DNA of 64,000 bases from Streptomyces tagetis (GTDB lineage: Bacteria > Actinomycetota > Actinomycetes > Streptomycetales > Streptomycetaceae). Shown here piece by piece: positions 24,650 through 36,758 of the stretch (its first letter is position 1; every line of letters begins with the position of its first letter). Position numbers and translations under genes: made by a program. The notes beneath the pieces are model-generated. The model was given only the letters and a program-made list of their open reading frames with translations. It did not search any database and was not told the origin of the DNA. Where the stretch lies: positions 62,001 through 126,000 of the forward strand of contig NZ_JAGPNL010000008.1 in the NCBI RefSeq assembly GCF_018069565.1. Reading direction: 5' to 3'.

Positions 24650-25485
24650 CTACGCGTCCCCCACGGCCTTCCTGACCTCGGATGCCAGCCGATCGGCGGC
24701 GGCGCGCAGCGCCGCCGGGGCGGGACCGTGCCGCAGCACTCCCCGGCTGACGCTGGGCAGCACCCGGCCGAGCGCGGGGCCGAAGACACGCGGCAGATCC
24801 GCCGGGGTCGCCCCCTGCGCCCCGATGCCCGGCGCCAGGAGCGGACCGCCCGTGTCCAGGTCGTAGGAGCCGAGGTCGCCCAGGGTCGCGCCGACCACCG
24901 CGCCGAAGGAGCCCAGCGGCTCCTGCCCGGCGTTCTCGGCCGCCAGGTGGGCCAGCACGGTCGCGGCGACGCTCCGCCCGTCGGCCCGGACGGCGTGCTG
25001 CACCTCGCCGCCCTCCGGGTTGGAGGTCAGGGCCAGCACGAAGAGGCCCGCGCCGCTCTGGCGGGCCAGGTCGACGGCGGGCTTCAGGGAGCCGTAGCCG
25101 AGGTAGGGCGAGACGGTGAGCGCGTCCGAGAAGAGCGGGGCGTCCGGGCGCAGGAAGGACTCCGCGTAGGCGGCCATCGTGGAGCCGATGTCGCCGCGCT
25201 TGGCGTCCATGAGGACCAGCGCGCCGGCCTCCCGGGCCTCCCGGACGGACGCCTCCAGCACCGCGACGCCGCGCGAGCCGAACCGCTCGTAGAAGGCGCT
25301 CTGCGGTTTGAGGACCGCGACGTGGCCGGCGAGCGCCTCGACGACGGTGCGGCTGAACCGCTCCAGACCGGCGACGTCGTCGCCCAGCCCCCAGTCGGCG
25401 AGCAGGGAGGCGTGCGGGTCGATGCCCACGCAGAGCGGTCCGCGCTCGTCCATGGCGCGGCGCAGGCGTGCGCCGAAGGGCTCGG

Positions 25486-25489
<4 letters not shown>
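24650..25489 (-). CDS. pyrF: Orotidine 5'-phosphate decarboxylase
   Basis: A 279-residue decarboxylase catalysing the last step to UMP. It is the type II (longer, actinobacterial) form. The catalytic motif is MDAKRGDIGSTMAAYAE (Lys-Arg-Gly-Asp), and CVGIDPHASLLADWGL lies at the N-terminus. PGIGAQGATPADLPRVFG forms the phosphate-binding loop. Its ATG at 25489 overlaps the pyrD stop by four bases (ATGA), indicating translational coupling. It is the last gene of the pyr run. Confidence 0.95.
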
Positions 25490-26592
<1,103 letters not shown>

Positions 26593-26691
26593 GTGTGTCG
26601 GTGTCCCAGGGTCCTCGGGAAGCCGCGCGGGCTTGGGGAAGCGTCGTGAGCGCCGGGGCGGCCGTGCGCCGGGGCCGTCCCCGGTACACGG

Positions 26692-26727
26692 CCCGAGGGG
26701 GACACCGTCTCCGGTGTCCCCCTCGGG
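26692..26727 (-). terminator. 16-bp hairpin between carB and pyrD
   Basis: Arms 26692-26707 and 26712-26727 are perfectly complementary around the loop TCTC. It begins four bases after the carB stop codon on the minus strand. It has the size of the strongest terminators in the window but lies inside the pyrimidine gene run. Confidence 0.6.
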
Positions 26728-26731
26728 AGTG

Positions 26732-30032
<3,301 letters not shown>

Positions 30033-30040
<8 letters not shown>

Positions 30041-31175
30041 GCTGGCCCTCCATCAGGGAGACGAAACGGTCGAACAGGTAGGCGGCGTCGTGCGGGCCGG
30101 AGGCCGCCTCCGGGTGGTACTGGACGCTGAAGGCCGGCTTGTCGAGGAGGCGCAGCCCCTCCACCACGTCGTCGTTGAGGCAGACGTGGGAGACCTCGAC
30201 ACGGCCGTAGGGGGTGTCGGACACCTGGTCGAGCGGGGCGTCGACGGCGAAGCCGTGGTTGTGCGAGGTGATCTCGACCTTGCCGGTCGTACGGTCCTGT
30301 ACGGGCTGGTTGATGCCGCGGTGGCCGTACTTCAGCTTGTAGGTGCCGAAGCCGAGGGCGCGGCCGAGGATCTGGTTGCCGAAGCAGATGCCGAAGAGCG
30401 GGGTGCCGCGGTCCAGGACGCCGCGCATCAGGGAGACGGCGTGGTCGGCGGTGGCGGGGTCGCCGGGGCCGTTGGAGAAGAAGACGCCGTCGGGCCGGAC
30501 CGCGTAGACGTCCTCGATGGTGGCGGTGGCGGGCAGGACGTGCACCTCGATGCCGCGCTGGGCCATCCGGTACGGGGTGGTGCCCTTGATGCCGAGGTCG
30601 ACGGCGGCGACGGTGAACCGCTTCTCGCCGGCCGCGGGGACGACGTACGCCTCGGCGGTGGTCACCTCGGCGGTCAGGTCGGCGCCCGCCATGCCGGGGG
30701 TCTCGCGGACCCGGGCGAGCAGGGCGGCCTCGTCGGCGATCTCCTCGCCGGAGAAGATGCCGGCGCGCATGGCGCCGCGCTCGCGCAGGTGGCGGGTGAG
30801 GGCGCGGGTGTCGATGCCGGAGATGCCGACGACGCCCTGCTCGGCGAGCTCGTCGTCGAGGGAGCGGCGGGAGCGCCAGTTGGAGGGCAGGCGGGCGGGG
30901 TCGCGGACGACGAAGCCGGCCACCCACATCGTGCGGGACTCGCGGTCCTCGTCGTTGACGCCGGTGTTCCCGACGTGCGGGGCGGTCATCACGACGACCT
31001 GGCGGTGGTACGACGGGTCGGTGAGGGTCTCCTGGTAGCCGGTCATGCCGGTGGAGAACACGGCTTCGCCGAAGGTGGCCCCCACGGCCCCGTAGGCACG
31101 GCCGCGGAAGCTCCGGCCGTCCTCCAGGACGAGTACGGCGGGAGTCCTGGCGGCTCCCCTGGTGGAGGTCGTCAT
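30033..31175 (-). CDS. carA: Carbamoyl-phosphate synthase small subunit (glutaminase)
   Basis: A 380-residue class I glutamine amidotransferase subunit supplying ammonia to CarB. The N-terminal CPSase_sm domain has LVLEDGRSFRGRAYGAVGAT. The amidotransferase domain carries the nucleophile in TPLFGICFGNQILGRALGF and the His-Glu pair in SVQYHPEAASGP. The ATG at 31175 overlaps the stop of the upstream membrane-protein gene as ATGA, and its own end overlaps carB, so three genes are translationally linked. Confidence 0.97.
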
Positions 31176-31738
31176 CGTGCGCCTTCCGTTTCCGTCTTGT
31201 TGATCATGTCGTTCAGGGTGTCGGCCCACTCGGTGTGCTCGGCCGCGCGGTCGGAGCGGAAGCCGGAGTCGATCAGCCGGTCGCCGTGCTCCCAGGTCAC
31301 CACGAGCAGTCCGCCCTCGGTGAGGACCTTGCCGGCGATGCCCTTGTCGAGGCGGGCCTCGCGCAGCCGGCCGGCCGGGACGAAGAAGTCGTCCGCGCCG
31401 GGGCGCACGACCTCCAGTCCCGCGTCGGTCAGGGTCAGCTCGGCGCGGCTGCGGGTGCCCAGTCCGCGGGCGACGATGCGGTCGAGCCACTGCCCGGCGG
31501 TGGTGGAGCCGTGGTAGCGCCCGCTCATGGTCAGCCGGGCGGGGCCGGGCGTGTCGGGGGCGGTGGGCAGCTCGGGCAGGTCGCCCTGGAGGGTGCCGCG
31601 CCACTTCCAGCCCTCGCGCATCAGCCAGTAGACGAGGGCCACGAACAGGCCGAGGCCGACGACCCAGCCGATGCGCGCGGCCCAGTCGGTCACTTGCGCC
31701 GATTCCTTCTCGGCGGCCAGCAGGATTACAGGTGTCAC
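31172..31738 (-). CDS. Single-pass membrane protein with PH-like domain, inside the pyr operon
   Basis: A 188-residue protein. An N-terminal segment WAARIGWVVGLGLFVALVYW (about residues 19-38) forms one transmembrane helix. The rest is a soluble beta-rich domain (LTMSGRYHGSTTAGQWLDRI, ELTLTDAGLEVVRPG, GGLLVVTWEHGD) that fits the PH-like annotation used for this family in Streptomyces. I chose the GTG at 31738 because it forms a GTGA overlap with the pyrC stop; the frame is open to 31780. Its own stop overlaps carA. Its conserved, coupled place between pyrC and carA suggests a role linked to pyrimidine synthesis at the membrane, but the function is unknown. Confidence 0.8.
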   Translation of the reverse strand: MTPVILLAAEKESAQVTDWAARIGWVVGLGLFVALVYWLMREGWKWRGTLQGDLPELPTAPDTPGPARLTMSGRYHGSTTAGQWLDRIVARGLGTRSRAELTLTDAGLEVVRPGADDFFVPAGRLREARLDKGIAGKVLTEGGLLVVTWEHGDRLIDSGFRSDRAAEHTEWADTLNDMINKTETEGAR

Positions 31739-33021
31739 GTGAGCTTCCCGTCGACGAGCGTGGCCTTGCCCCGCAGCCATGTGTGCGTGACACGGCCCGG
31801 CAGCTCGCGGCCCTCGTAGGGGGTGTTGCGGCTGCGCGAGGCGAAGCCCGCGGGGTCCACCCGGCCACGGTATGCGGTGTCCACGAGGGTGAGGTTGGCG
31901 GGCTCACCAGCCGAGACGGGCCGGCCGTGGCCGGTGGCGCGGCCGATCCGGGCCGGGGTGAAGGACATCCGGTCGGCGACGCCGGCCCAGTCCAGCAGGC
32001 CCGTCTCCACCATCGTCTCCTGGACCACCGACAGCGCGGTCTCCAGGCCGACCATGCCCATGGCGGCGGCGGCCCACTCGCAGTCCTTGTCCTCGTGCGG
32101 GTGCGGGGCGTGGTCGGTGGCGACGATGTCGATCGTGCCGTCGGCGAGCGCCTCGCGCAGCGCCATGACGTCGCGCTCCGTGCGCAGCGGCGGGTTGACC
32201 TTGTAGACCGGGTCGTAGGAGCGCACCAGTTCGTCGGTGAGGAGCAGGTGGTGCGGGGTGACCTCGGCGGTGACGTCGATGCCGCGGGACTTGGCCCAGC
32301 GCACGATCTCCACGGAGCCGGCGGTGGAGAGGTGGCAGATGTGGACGCGGGAGCCGACGTGGTCGGCGAGCAGGACGTCCCGCGCGATGACCGACTCCTC
32401 GGCGACGGCGGGCCAGCCGCCGAGTCCCAGTTCGGCGGAGACGACGCCCTCGTTCATCTGGGCGCCCTCGGTGAGCCGGGGCTCCTGGGCGTGCTGGGCG
32501 ATGACGCCGCCGAACGCCTTCACGTACTCCAGGGCGCGGCGCATGATCACGGCGTCGTGGACGCACTTGCCGTCGTCGGAGAAGACGGTGACGCCGGCCG
32601 CGGACTCGTGCATGGCGCCGAGTTCGGCGAGCTGGGCTCCCTCCAGGCCGACGGTGACGGCGCCGATGGGCTGCACGTCGCAGTAGCCGTGGTCCCGGCC
32701 GAGCCGGTAGACCTGCTCGACCACGCCGGCGGTGTCGGCGACGGGGAAGGTGTTGGCCATGGCGAAGACGCTGGTGTAGCCGCCGCTCGCCGCCGCGCGG
32801 GTGCCGGTCAGGACGGTCTCGGAGTCCTCACGGCCTGGTTCGCGCAGGTGGGTGTGGAGGTCGACCAGGCCCGGCAGGAGCACCTTGCCGGCCGCCTCGA
32901 CGACCTCGGCGCCCTCGGCGCTCAGGCCGGTGCCGACCTCGGCGACGACGCCGCCGTCGACCAGGACGTCCCGGGGGTCGCCGCCGAGCACCTTCGCACC
33001 GCGGATCAGGGTCTTGCTCAT
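31735..33021 (-). CDS. pyrC: Dihydroorotase
   Basis: A 428-residue class I zinc amidohydrolase cyclising carbamoyl aspartate to dihydroorotate. Metal and substrate motifs are LVDLHTHLREPGREDSETV (His-x-His and Arg), HICHLSTAGSVEIV, VTAEVTPHHLLLTDE and IVATDHAPHPHEDK (catalytic Asp-His). It starts at the ATG at 33021 preceded by GGAGGAG. It begins three bases after the pyrB stop and overlaps the next gene by four bases. Confidence 0.96.
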   Translation of the reverse strand: MSKTLIRGAKVLGGDPRDVLVDGGVVAEVGTGLSAEGAEVVEAAGKVLLPGLVDLHTHLREPGREDSETVLTGTRAAASGGYTSVFAMANTFPVADTAGVVEQVYRLGRDHGYCDVQPIGAVTVGLEGAQLAELGAMHESAAGVTVFSDDGKCVHDAVIMRRALEYVKAFGGVIAQHAQEPRLTEGAQMNEGVVSAELGLGGWPAVAEESVIARDVLLADHVGSRVHICHLSTAGSVEIVRWAKSRGIDVTAEVTPHHLLLTDELVRSYDPVYKVNPPLRTERDVMALREALADGTIDIVATDHAPHPHEDKDCEWAAAAMGMVGLETALSVVQETMVETGLLDWAGVADRMSFTPARIGRATGHGRPVSAGEPANLTLVDTAYRGRVDPAGFASRSRNTPYEGRELPGRVTHTWLRGKATLVDGKLT

Positions 33022-33024
33022 CTC

Positions 33025-34005
33025 TTACTTCTCCTCCGTGGTGCGGGCGTGGGTGAGGGCGGTCTCGTTCCCGCCGAGCAGCAGGTACAGGACGGCCATG
33101 CGGATGGAGACGCCGTTGGTGACCTGCTCGACGGCGGTGCAGCGGCCGGAGTCGGCGACCTCGGCGGTGATCTCCATGCCGCGGACCATCGGGCCGGGGT
33201 GCATGACGATGGCGTGGTCGGGCATGCGCGCCATGCGCTCGCCGTCGAGGCCGTAGCGGCGGGCGTACTCGCGCTCGGTCGGGAAGAACGCGGCGTTCAT
33301 GCGCTCGCGCTGCACGCGCAGCAGCATCACCGCGTCGGACTTGGGCAGGGTGGCGTCGAGGTCGTAGGAGACCTCGCAGGGCCAGGTCTCGACCCCGACC
33401 GGCAGCAGGGTGGGCGGGGCGACGAGGGTGACCTCGGCGCCGAGGGTGTGCAGCAGGTCGACGTTGGAGCGGGCGACCCGGCTGTGCAGGATGTCGCCGA
33501 CCAGGGTGATGTGCCGGCCGTCCAGGTCCCGGCCGAGGCCGGCGTCGCGGCCGACCAGCCGGCGGCGCATGGTGAACGCGTCCAGCAGGGCCTGGGTGGG
33601 GTGCTGGTGGGTGCCGTCGCCCGCGTTGACGACGGCCGCGTCGATCCACCCCGAGGTGGCCAGCCGGTAGGGGGCGCCGGAGGCGCCGTGCCGGATGACG
33701 ACCGCGTCCACGCCCATGGCCTCCAGCGTCTGGGCGGTGTCCTTGAGGGACTCGCCCTTGGAGAGGCTCGACCCCTTGGCGGTGAAGTTGATGACGTCGG
33801 CGGAGAGCCGCTTCTCGGCGGCCTCGAAGGAGATCCGGGTCCGGGTGGAGTCCTCGAAGAAGAGGTTGACCACGGTACGGCCGCGCAGGGTGGGCAGTTT
33901 CTTGATCGGCCGGTCGGCGACCCGCGCCATCTCCTCGGCGGTGTCGAGGATCAGGACGGCGTCGTCGCGGGAGAGGTCGGCGGCCGAGATGAGATGGCGC
34001 TGCAT
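33025..34005 (-). CDS. pyrB: Aspartate carbamoyltransferase catalytic subunit
   Basis: A 326-residue transferase joining carbamoyl phosphate and aspartate. The carbamoyl-phosphate motif is FFEDSTRTRISFEAAEKRLS. HGASGAPYRLA, NAGDGTHQHPTQALLDAFT and the aspartate-side loop MHPGPMVRGMEI are present. The start is the ATG at 34005 with CGGAG nine bases upstream. No regulatory subunit gene (pyrI) is present, as is usual in this phylum. It lies 144 bases after pyrR. Confidence 0.96.
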   Translation of the reverse strand: MQRHLISAADLSRDDAVLILDTAEEMARVADRPIKKLPTLRGRTVVNLFFEDSTRTRISFEAAEKRLSADVINFTAKGSSLSKGESLKDTAQTLEAMGVDAVVIRHGASGAPYRLATSGWIDAAVVNAGDGTHQHPTQALLDAFTMRRRLVGRDAGLGRDLDGRHITLVGDILHSRVARSNVDLLHTLGAEVTLVAPPTLLPVGVETWPCEVSYDLDATLPKSDAVMLLRVQRERMNAAFFPTEREYARRYGLDGERMARMPDHAIVMHPGPMVRGMEITAEVADSGRCTAVEQVTNGVSIRMAVLYLLLGGNETALTHARTTEEK

Positions 34006-34149
34006 CTGTCAGGCTCCGTAAGGCGATTCAAGCGGAAGATCAGGAGAATTCGGGCGTGTCCGGGCGTGTCGGGGTGCGTCCCGATGGCCTGGACGGCGCG
34101 TCGGCGTGCCGGACGGCGGGTGGTGGCCCGCCGGGGCGTGCGCCGGGAG

Positions 34150-34758
34150 TTACGGGTGCGCGCCGGGGGTGGCCCGCTTGGCGCCGAGCAGCACGGTGTC
34201 GCGGCCGTCCTCCTCGGCGAGCAGGACCTTGACCGTCTCCCGCAGCGAGGTGGGGAGGTTCTTGCCGACGTAGTCGGCGCGGATGGGCAGCTCGCGGTGG
34301 CCGCGGTCGACGAGGACGGCGAGCTGCACCGCGCGGGGGCGCCCGATGTCGTTCAGGCCGTCCAGGGCGGCGCGGATGGTACGGCCGGAGAAGAGGACGT
34401 CGTCGACGAGGACGACGAGGCGGCCGTCGATGCCGTCACCGGGGATCTCGGTGCGGGCCAGCGCCCGAGGCGGCTGCAGGCGCAGGTCGTCCCGGTACAT
34501 GGTGATGTCGAGGGAGCCGACCGGGATCGCGCGCTCGGTGATCTCCTCCAGCTTGGCGGCGAGCCGCCGGGCGAGGAAGACGCCCCGGGTGGGGATGCCG
34601 AGGAGCACCACGTCGTCGGCGCCCTTGGCGCGTTCGACGATCTCGTGGGCGATGCGGGTGAGCACCCGGGCGATGTCGGGGCCCTCCAGGACGGGCCGCG
34701 CCTCGGAGCGCGGGTCCTCGGGCCGGGCCTGATCGCCCTGCCGGTGGTGCGTGTCCAT
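34150..34758 (-). CDS. pyrR: Bifunctional pyr operon regulator / uracil phosphoribosyltransferase
   Basis: A 202-residue PyrR. The PRPP-binding loop is LVVLVDDVLFSGRTIRAALD (about residues 114-133), and DDVVLLGIPTRGVFLARRLA and SLDITMYRDDL match the family. A polar extension of about 24 residues precedes the fold. PyrR binds a hairpin in its own mRNA when UMP or UTP is abundant and also has weak uracil phosphoribosyltransferase activity. It starts at the ATG at 34758 with AAGGAGG ten bases upstream. A matching RNA hairpin lies immediately before that ribosome binding site, suggesting translational autoregulation as described for mycobacterial pyrR. Confidence 0.95.
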   Translation of the reverse strand: MDTHHRQGDQARPEDPRSEARPVLEGPDIARVLTRIAHEIVERAKGADDVVLLGIPTRGVFLARRLAAKLEEITERAIPVGSLDITMYRDDLRLQPPRALARTEIPGDGIDGRLVVLVDDVLFSGRTIRAALDGLNDIGRPRAVQLAVLVDRGHRELPIRADYVGKNLPTSLRETVKVLLAEEDGRDTVLLGAKRATPGAHP

Positions 34759-34800
34759 ACGAAACGGACCTCCTTCTCCGTCTCACGGGACGGACCTTAA
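34759..34800 (-). promoter_or_regulatory. PyrR-binding-loop-like leader hairpin of pyrR
   Basis: On the minus strand CCGTC (34793-34789) pairs with GACGG (34782-34778) around the loop CCGTGA. The apex CCCGTGAG fits the PyrR-binding consensus CCNGNGAG. The AAGGAGG of pyrR (34775-34769) follows three bases after the stem, so bound PyrR would hide it from the ribosome. TACGGT (34829-34824) is a possible -10 box giving a leader of about 58 bases. The motif is read from sequence; the mechanism is by analogy with actinobacterial pyrR. Confidence 0.65.
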
Positions 34801-34956
34801 AGGACGTCGGATTTGCGCCACCTACCGTAGCAGGCCCACGGGAGCACCCCCGCACCGCCCGGGACACGCCCCCGTCACCCCGGCGCCGCACCCGGCCCAC
34901 CCGTACGCAGTAACGGGCCGCGGATATCACGGATCAGCCGGGGCGGACCATTCGGC

Positions 34957-34999
34957 TTGACGCAGGCAAGTAACTCTGCGTAACCTCACAGTGAGTTAC
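34957..34999 (+). promoter_or_regulatory. bldD promoter with overlapping inverted repeat
   Basis: TTGACG (34957-34962) and TAACCT (34981-34986) are 18 bases apart, a good vegetative promoter. The -10 box is part of the near-palindrome GTAACCTCACAGTGAGTTAC (34980-34999), whose centre is CTCAC-A-GTGAG. A third GTAAC lies at 34970. BldD is known to repress its own gene by binding at its promoter. This repeat is a candidate site, although it does not strictly match the 15-bp BldD-box consensus I remember. Confidence 0.6.
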
Positions 35000-35054
35000 C
35001 AGCCGCGCGGCAGACAACAAGGCCGGCCGCGTCGACACCTTGTCCGGGAGCCAT

Positions 35055-35558
35055 ATGTCCAGCGAATACGCCAAACAGCTCGGGGCCAAGCTCCGGGCCA
35101 TCCGCACCCAGCAGGGCCTTTCCCTCCACGGTGTCGAGGAGAAGTCCCAGGGCCGCTGGAAGGCCGTGGTGGTCGGTTCGTACGAACGCGGCGACCGCGC
35201 CGTGACCGTGCAGCGCCTCGCCGAGCTGGCGGACTTCTACGGCGTCCCCGTGCAGGAGCTGCTGCCGGGCACGACCCCGGGCGGCGCGGCCGAGCCGCCG
35301 CCGAAGCTGGTCCTGGACCTGGAGCGGCTGGCCACGGTGCCGGCCGAGAAGGCGGGCCCGCTCCAGCGGTACGCCGCCACGATCCAGTCGCAGCGCGGTG
35401 ACTACAACGGCAAGGTGCTCTCGATCCGCCAGGACGACCTGCGCACCCTCGCCGTGATCTACGACCAGTCGCCCTCGGTCCTCACCGAGCAGCTCATCAG
35501 TTGGGGCGTGCTGGACGCGGACGCGCGCCGCGCGGTCGCCACCCACGACGAGAGCTGA
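35055..35558 (+). CDS. bldD: Developmental master regulator BldD
   Basis: A 167-residue regulator that, when dimerised by tetrameric cyclic di-GMP, represses sporulation genes during vegetative growth in Streptomyces. The N-terminal XRE-type helix-turn-helix is KLRAIRTQQGLSLHGVEEKS with GRWKAVVVGSYERGDR. The C-terminal domain contains RGDYNGKVLSIRQDDLRTLA with the c-di-GMP-binding RGD and RxxD motifs. Length equals the S. coelicolor protein. It starts at the ATG at 35055 with GGGAG upstream. It is monocistronic, with its own promoter and a strong terminator, and lies divergent from pyrR. Confidence 0.98.
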   Translation: MSSEYAKQLGAKLRAIRTQQGLSLHGVEEKSQGRWKAVVVGSYERGDRAVTVQRLAELADFYGVPVQELLPGTTPGGAAEPPPKLVLDLERLATVPAEKAGPLQRYAATIQSQRGDYNGKVLSIRQDDLRTLAVIYDQSPSVLTEQLISWGVLDADARRAVATHDES

Positions 35559-35583
35559 CTGCCTCCCGCCCAGCAGAAACGTG

Positions 35584-35633
35584 CCGCCGGGGTGGCCGGA
35601 ACCTTGTGGTTCCGGCCACCCCGGCGGTGTTTT
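35584..35633 (+). terminator. bldD terminator
   Basis: Arms 35584-35603 and 35608-35627 form a perfect 20-bp stem with a TTGT loop, followed by TGTTTT. It begins 25 bases after the bldD stop. This is a classic intrinsic terminator. Confidence 0.88.
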
Positions 35634-35642
35634 CGGCGGGAG

Positions 35643-35685
35643 GCCCGAGGGGCCCGCGGCGGGTGGTGCCGCGGGCCCCTCGGGC
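35643..35685 (-). terminator. nusB terminator
   Basis: Arms 35643-35660 and 35668-35685 form a perfect 18-bp stem with a seven-base loop, 11 bases after the nusB stop on the minus strand. It stands back to back with the bldD terminator, insulating the two convergent units. Confidence 0.8.
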
Positions 35686-35696
35686 ATCGGATCGGG

Positions 35697-36131
35697 TCAG
35701 GCGTCTTCCCGGCGCAGCGACGGCTTCAGCTCCTTGAGCCGGCCGAGCAGCCCGTTGACGAAGGCCGGCGAGTCCGCCGTCGAGAACTCCTTGGCGAGCT
35801 GGACCATCTCGTCGAGGACGACGGCGTCCGGGGTGGTGTCGACCCAGATCAGCTCGTAGGCGCCCAGGCGAAGGATGTTGCGGTCGACGACCGGCATCCG
35901 GTCGAGCGTCCAGCCCACCGCGTACTGGGCGATCAGCTCGTCGATGCGCGCGGCGCGCACGGCGTAGCCCTCCACGAGATCCATCGTGTACTCGCTCACC
36001 GGCGGCTGCCGTGTGTCGGACCCGGCGTGCCGGACCCAGTCGGCGAGGACCGTCAGGACATCGGCGCCGCGCTGATCGCCTTCGAAGAGGATCTGGAAGG
36101 CGCGCTTGCGGGCCGTGTTGCGAGCAGCCAC
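35697..36131 (-). CDS. nusB: Transcription antitermination factor NusB
   Basis: A 144-residue all-helical RNA-binding factor that with NusE/S10 acts on boxA of rRNA operons. Landmarks are ARKRAFQILFEGDQRGADVL, WTLDRMPVVDRNILRLGAYE and DEMVQLAKEFSTADSPAFVN. It starts at the ATG at 36131, two bases after the efp stop, so it is coupled to efp, the usual efp-nusB order. Transcription ends at the hairpin just downstream. Confidence 0.96.
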   Translation of the reverse strand: MAARNTARKRAFQILFEGDQRGADVLTVLADWVRHAGSDTRQPPVSEYTMDLVEGYAVRAARIDELIAQYAVGWTLDRMPVVDRNILRLGAYELIWVDTTPDAVVLDEMVQLAKEFSTADSPAFVNGLLGRLKELKPSLRREDA

Positions 36132-36133
36132 GG

Positions 36134-36700
36134 TTAGCCGTTCACCCGGCCGAGGTAGTCGCTCGTGCGGGTGTCGACCTTGATCTTCTCACCGGTGGTG
36201 ATGAAGAGCGGGACCTGGATCTGGTGGCCGGTCTCCAGCGTGGCGGGCTTGGTGCCGCCGGTGGAGCGGTCGCCCTGGACGCCGGGCTCGGTGTCCTGGA
36301 CCGTCAGCTCGACGGCGGCGGGCAGCTCGACGGAGAGCACCTCGCCCTCGTGCTGGGCGACGGTGGCCTCGAAGCCCTCGACCAGGAAGTGGGCGGTGTC
36401 CCCGACGGCCTTGCGGTCGACGTGGAGCTGGTCGTAGGTCTCCATGTCCATGAAGACGAAGTAGTCGCCGTCCATGTAGGAGAACTGCATGTCGCGGCGG
36501 TCGACGGTGGCGGTGTCGACCTTGACACCGGCGTTGAAGGTCTTGTCGACGGTCTTGCCGGAGAGCACGTTCTTGAGCTTGGTGCGCACGAAGGCGGGGC
36601 CCTTGCCGGGCTTGACGTGCTGGAACTCGACGACGGACCAGAGCTGGCCGCCTTCGAGCTTGAGCACCATGCCGTTCTTGAGGTCGTTCGTGGAAGCCAC
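36134..36700 (-). CDS. efp: Translation elongation factor P
   Basis: A 188-residue three-domain EF-P that relieves ribosome stalling at polyproline stretches. The N-terminal KOW-like domain contains VVEFQHVKPGKGPAFVRTKL; the loop residue that carries modifications in other bacteria is the Lys of PGKGP. The OB domain has FSYMDGDYFVFMDMETYDQ, and the C-terminal domain includes TGHQIQVPLFITTGEKIKVD. It starts at the GTG at 36700 with AGGAG eleven bases upstream. It is followed by nusB. The window encodes several proline-rich proteins, for instance the product of 38007-39032, that would need it. Confidence 0.97.
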   Translation of the reverse strand: MASTNDLKNGMVLKLEGGQLWSVVEFQHVKPGKGPAFVRTKLKNVLSGKTVDKTFNAGVKVDTATVDRRDMQFSYMDGDYFVFMDMETYDQLHVDRKAVGDTAHFLVEGFEATVAQHEGEVLSVELPAAVELTVQDTEPGVQGDRSTGGTKPATLETGHQIQVPLFITTGEKIKVDTRTSDYLGRVNG

Positions 36701-36758
36701 GGTTGTGGAATCTCCTGGACTGACGTGGACGACTGGGGGGCGGGCGCACAGCGCGGGG

